Assembly: GCA_902773155.1 (NCBI GenBank)
Contig: CACYDK010000036.1
Coordinates: 1-6,538, forward strand
Length of the DNA stretch: 6,538 bases
Direction of reading: 5' to 3'
From: an uncultured Ruminococcus sp.
GTDB taxonomy: Bacteria; Bacillota; Clostridia; Oscillospirales; Acutalibacteraceae
The notes under the pieces are model-generated. The model was not told the DNA's origin. It made no database searches and saw only the letters and a list, made by a program, of their open reading frames with translations. Positions 5,547 through 6,538 of this stretch are shown here, one piece after another; the stretch's first letter is position 1, and each line of letters opens with the position of its first letter. Both the position numbers and the translations under genes were made by a program.

Positions 5547-6538
5547 TTGCCATTGCCCGACGGATTTTTGCAGGAGCTTAAGACCCGCAACGATATTACC
5601 GAGATCGCTTCATCCTACGTCAGCCTGAAGCGCAGAGGGCGGAATATGGTCGGACTCTGTCCCTTTCACGGCGAGAAAACTCCGTCCTTTAATATCTATA
5701 CCGAAAACGGCTCCTTTTACTGCTTCGGCTGCGGAGCCGGAGGTGACGTTATCACCTTCATTATGAAGGCCGAAAACCTCGATTACATCGACGCGGTAAA
5801 GCTTCTGGCTCAGCGCGCGGGAATGAATATGCCCGAGGACAGCTACGACGACAGTATGGCGGAGATCCGAAAAAGGATTTTCGAGGCCAACCGCGCCGCG
5901 GCACGCTTTTATTACGGTCAGCTCTATTCCACAACGGGATTTAGGGGACTCGACTATTTTCACGGCCGTATGCTTTCCGACCGAACGATAAAGCACTTCG
6001 GACTCGGCTACGCCGATTCCGACCGGCATTCGCTTTGCAGACATCTCAAAAGCCTCGGCTTTAAAAGCAGGGAGATCGTAGCCGCGAACCTAGCGTATCA
6101 AAACGAAAACGGTATCTCAGACCGCTTCAACAACCGCGTTATGTTCCCGATCATCGACCTTCGCGGCAATGTTATCGCCTTTGGCGGCCGTATTTTAACA
6201 GACGAAAAGCCCAAGTATCTCAACACCTCAGATACACCGGTTTTCAGCAAGAAAACCAATATTTTCTCGCTGAACAACGCCAAGGATTCAGGTGAAAAAT
6301 CGCTGATCCTCTGCGAGGGCTATATGGACGTTATTGCCCTGAATCAGGCCGGATTTAAAAATGCCGTGGCAACCCTCGGTACGGCTCTTACTGCCGAGCA
6401 GGCCATGCTTATGAAGCGCTACGCCGACGAGGTCATCATTTGCTATGACGCCGACGAAGCCGGCCAGAAGGCTACAGCCCGCGCGATCGGTCTGCTCCGC
6501 GACGCGGGTCTTACCGTTAAGGTCATAACTGTACCCGA
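5547..6538 (+). CDS. dnaG: DNA primase, N-terminal part; 3' end outside window
   Basis: DnaG makes the short RNA primers for leading- and lagging-strand synthesis and works with the replicative helicase at the fork. 330 residues are visible of a family length near 600, with no stop before the window ends. The TTG start gives the standard N-terminus MPLPDGFLQELKTRNDI; no ATG fits. The zinc-binding domain has the CHC2 ligands C38, H41, C59 and C62 (LCPFHGEKTPSF, YCFGCGAGGD). The RNA polymerase core follows with RFNNRVMFPI and GGRI, then PKYLNTSDTP. In the TOPRIM domain the catalytic acid is E257 (CEGYMD, with D261), and the metal-binding DxD is D301/D303 (YDADEAG). The helicase-binding C-terminal domain is outside the window. 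In many Firmicutes rpoD follows dnaG; that cannot be seen here. The gene lies 21 nt after the small four-cysteine gene. Confidence 0.97.
   Translation, partial: MPLPDGFLQELKTRNDITEIASSYVSLKRRGRNMVGLCPFHGEKTPSFNIYTENGSFYCFGCGAGGDVITFIMKAENLDYIDAVKLLAQRAGMNMPEDSYDDSMAEIRKRIFEANRAAARFYYGQLYSTTGFRGLDYFHGRMLSDRTIKHFGLGYADSDRHSLCRHLKSLGFKSREIVAANLAYQNENGISDRFNNRVMFPIIDLRGNVIAFGGRILTDEKPKYLNTSDTPVFSKKTNIFSLNNAKDSGEKSLILCEGYMDVIALNQAGFKNAVATLGTALTAEQAMLMKRYADEVIICYDADEAGQKATARAIGLLRDAGLTVKVITVP

Noticed and set aside
1..6538. Mobile element, CRISPR, tRNA/rRNA, riboswitch, T-box, or defence genes
   Set aside because: I found no direct-repeat array, transposase or phage motif, tRNA-like fold or T-box signature. 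Any leader of the aspS-gatCAB operon lies upstream of the window.

Overview
The window looks like chromosomal housekeeping DNA from a Gram-positive member of the Clostridia, plausibly a gut Oscillospirales/Ruminococcaceae-type organism. The taxonomy is an inference. It rests on strong AGGAGG-type Shine-Dalgarno sequences, a sigma-A-like promoter, the aspS-gatC-gatA-gatB gene order, a zinc-type L31, and a small four-cysteine protein placed directly before dnaG. All genes are on the + strand and the window is densely coding.

Region 1 (1-4322) is a tight operon: the 3' two thirds of aspS (aspartyl-tRNA synthetase, cut by the window start), then gatC, gatA and gatB. The gaps are 27 nt and 13 nt, and gatA and gatB overlap by 4 bp. 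Together these genes make up the indirect route to aminoacyl-tRNA. A relaxed AspRS can charge tRNA-Asn with Asp, and the GatCAB amidotransferase converts Asp-tRNA-Asn to Asn-tRNA-Asn (and Glu-tRNA-Gln to Gln-tRNA-Gln). The linkage suggests that AspRS is the non-discriminating form, but the anticodon-binding domain that would show this lies outside the window.

Region 2 (4323-4649) is a self-contained rpmE unit. It has an AT-rich UP-like element, a promoter with a perfect TATAAT at 17-bp spacing, a good ribosome binding site, a 66-codon L31 gene of the C+ (zinc-binding) type, and a strong intrinsic terminator.

Region 3 (4668-5297) is a yigZ/IMPACT-family gene. It starts only 18 nt after the terminator T-tract and has no visible Shine-Dalgarno sequence.

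Region 4 (5349-6538) holds a 58-aa acidic, tyrosine-rich, four-cysteine protein of unknown function (DUF6472-like), followed 21 nt later by dnaG (primase). dnaG starts at TTG and runs off the window end after its zinc finger and most of its TOPRIM core.

I see no mobile element, CRISPR array, tRNA/rRNA gene, phage gene or defence system, and no stretch longer than about 100 nt without a gene. I do not think a new multi-gene system is present. The points most worth a second look are the small gene next to dnaG, the ribosome-site-less yigZ start behind a terminator, the rpmE promoter architecture, and the coupling of an alphaproteobacterial-like AspRS to GatCAB.
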